Assembly (NCBI GenBank): GCA_963921795.1
Contig: OY997658.1
Coordinates: forward strand, 51,244,962 to 51,308,961
Length of the DNA stretch: 64,000 bases
Reading direction: 5' to 3'
Origin: Nannobrachium achirus
Taxonomy: Eukaryota > Chordata > Actinopteri > Myctophiformes > Myctophidae
Position numbers and translations under genes: made by a program. A model generated the notes under the pieces. It saw only the letters and a list, made by a program, of their open reading frames with translations, made no database searches and had not been told where the DNA came from. This document shows, piece by piece, positions 62,797 through 64,000 of the stretch; position 1 is the first letter of the stretch; each line of letters begins with the position of its first letter.

Positions 62797-63270
62797 AGGG
62801 GCGTACCCAGGAATGAGAGTCAGGGTAGGCGAGATGCCAGCCAAAGAAATTATTAAAACATTTTATTATTATTTAAAAATAAATAATAAGGGTAATAATA
62901 ATCACACATTTTAAAATAGTTATAATAAAAACAATATTCAAGTAGGCCTATATTCAATGTAAGGGACAGGTCGAAAATGCCATGACCCCTCCTAAAATCT
63001 AAGCTTATGCCTAACCTCAAAGTGAGAAAATAAAATGAAAATTTTGGAATTTGGCTGCCATAAATAAAATTCGAACCAGTGAACCAGCAGGAACATTAGA
63101 CTTAGAGTCAAATGACAAACTATGGGTTGCATATCTACTGTAAAAAGGCTGTGAGATATTCGTGTAATGCTTGTCATCCAGGATGGAGAATAAAATAAGT
63201 GGAAGTTTAGCATGAGGGAAGTATATAGGCCTACCCAGTACAGGGAATTACTTGATATAGTCATAGACTA
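62797..63270. other. hAT-like end and AT-rich DNA
   Basis: caggggcgtacccag resembles a hAT terminus. No partner end was found. The remainder holds no gene. Confidence 0.35.
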
Positions 63271-63272
63271 CA

Positions 63273-63625
63273 GAGCAGTGGTGTAAAGTAACTAAGTACT
63301 TTTACTTAAGTACTGTACTTAAGTACAGTTTTGTGGTATTTCTACTTTACCTGAGTATTTCCAATTTTCAATACTTTCACTTCTACTCCACTACATCTCG
63401 GATCCAAGTATTGTACTTTTAATCCACTACATTTATTTGTAAACTTTTGTTACTAGTTACAATTTGAAGATATAAATTATGACAAACATATAGGCTACAT
63501 TAACCAATTTAGCCCTATTTTATACCTTGGCTATTTGAAAATAGAAGATCTACAAGCTCACAATGTGTCATGATGGACACGTTGTGAGCTTGTAGATCTT
63601 GTAGTAAGTACTTTTTCCACCACTG
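63273..63625. repeat. 'acttaagta' repeat with hairpin inside
   Basis: Starts gcagtggtgtaaagtaacta and ends tactttttccaccactgc, so the termini are inverted repeats (GCAGTGGTG.AAAGTA). The well-formed hairpin repeat at 63534-63602 lies inside. Confidence 0.8.
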
Positions 63626-64000
63626 CAACAGAGAAAACAAAGTTACACACATGTAGACAATGACAATCATGCAGCAAAATCAGTGCCAATGTGCATTTTC
63701 CATCATTAAACTCGAGCCCCAGCTCCAGCTGACTGCATGGTGTTGAAACTCGGTCAAATCCAAGCAACACTCTAGTGAATTTCAGAGGACAGTAGCCTAC
63801 CTTTCAGGTAGAGGTGATGGCCCAAACCCCCTCCCTTGTCACACCATGAGAACAAAAGGCAAGCCGAAATTAATTTACATCTCAATGAAGGACTTGATTA
63901 GTTGACAAGTGGTCGCCTTCCCCCGCATACCAGTGAATGGGCAAGGAACGGGTTGAGCAACATTATGTCGGTAAGCTGGGTTTTTGGGGGGGGTTTATTT
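63626..64000. other. No recognisable feature
   Basis: Mixed sequence to the window end with a short G run at 63985. No exon or repeat is identified. Confidence 0.4.

Overview
This is vertebrate, almost certainly teleost fish, genomic DNA. The evidence is split genes with GT-AG and GC-AG introns, Tc1-like transposases, L2-type and other LINE fragments, a tRNA-headed SINE, hAT, Harbinger and TTAA-targeting elements, and very many (CA)n and (GATT)n microsatellites. The repeat mix would suit a clupeiform-like fish, but that is only a guess.

Layout. Positions 1-799 are minisatellite and hairpin repeats. Positions 800-10388 and 10622-20795 are two near-identical copies of a roughly 10-kb segment made wholly of transposon debris. 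Because they are so similar, they act as filled and empty sites for each other. Copy 1 carries an L2-type LINE, a 409-bp element with an 8-bp target duplication and a 337-bp element with a 9-bp target duplication, all missing from copy 2. Copy 2 carries a 3.8-kb TTAA-flanked foldback element built from inverted tandem repeats, missing from copy 1. Positions 20796-27100 hold nested foldback, hAT and TTAA elements and no recognisable gene.

Two host genes lie in tandem on the + strand. The first (27171-35378, ten coding exons) is thymidine phosphorylase, TYMP, about 459 aa. The second (37852-56549, eleven coding exons with fully consistent phases, about 858 aa) encodes a multi-pass membrane region with acetate-transporter-like (GPR1/FUN34/YaaH) features fused to a C-terminal YrdC/Sua5-type domain. 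Its K-x-R motif is altered, and it ends in a duplicated TNxGFEDD tail motif. This fusion is the most interesting coding content. One of its splice acceptors appears to be supplied by the end of a dispersed repeat.

Positions 56560-64000 hold two or three dead LINEs, a GC-rich 36/38-bp minisatellite, hAT-like ends and another copy of the dispersed 'acttaagta' repeat.

Across the whole window a short hairpin repeat (stem around AGATCTACAAGCTCACAA) recurs at about 17 places, often inside other repeats. Several copies show paired stem changes. At least eight unrelated elements sit between TTAA duplications. Identities here rest on reading motifs and splice junctions by eye; no database search was possible.
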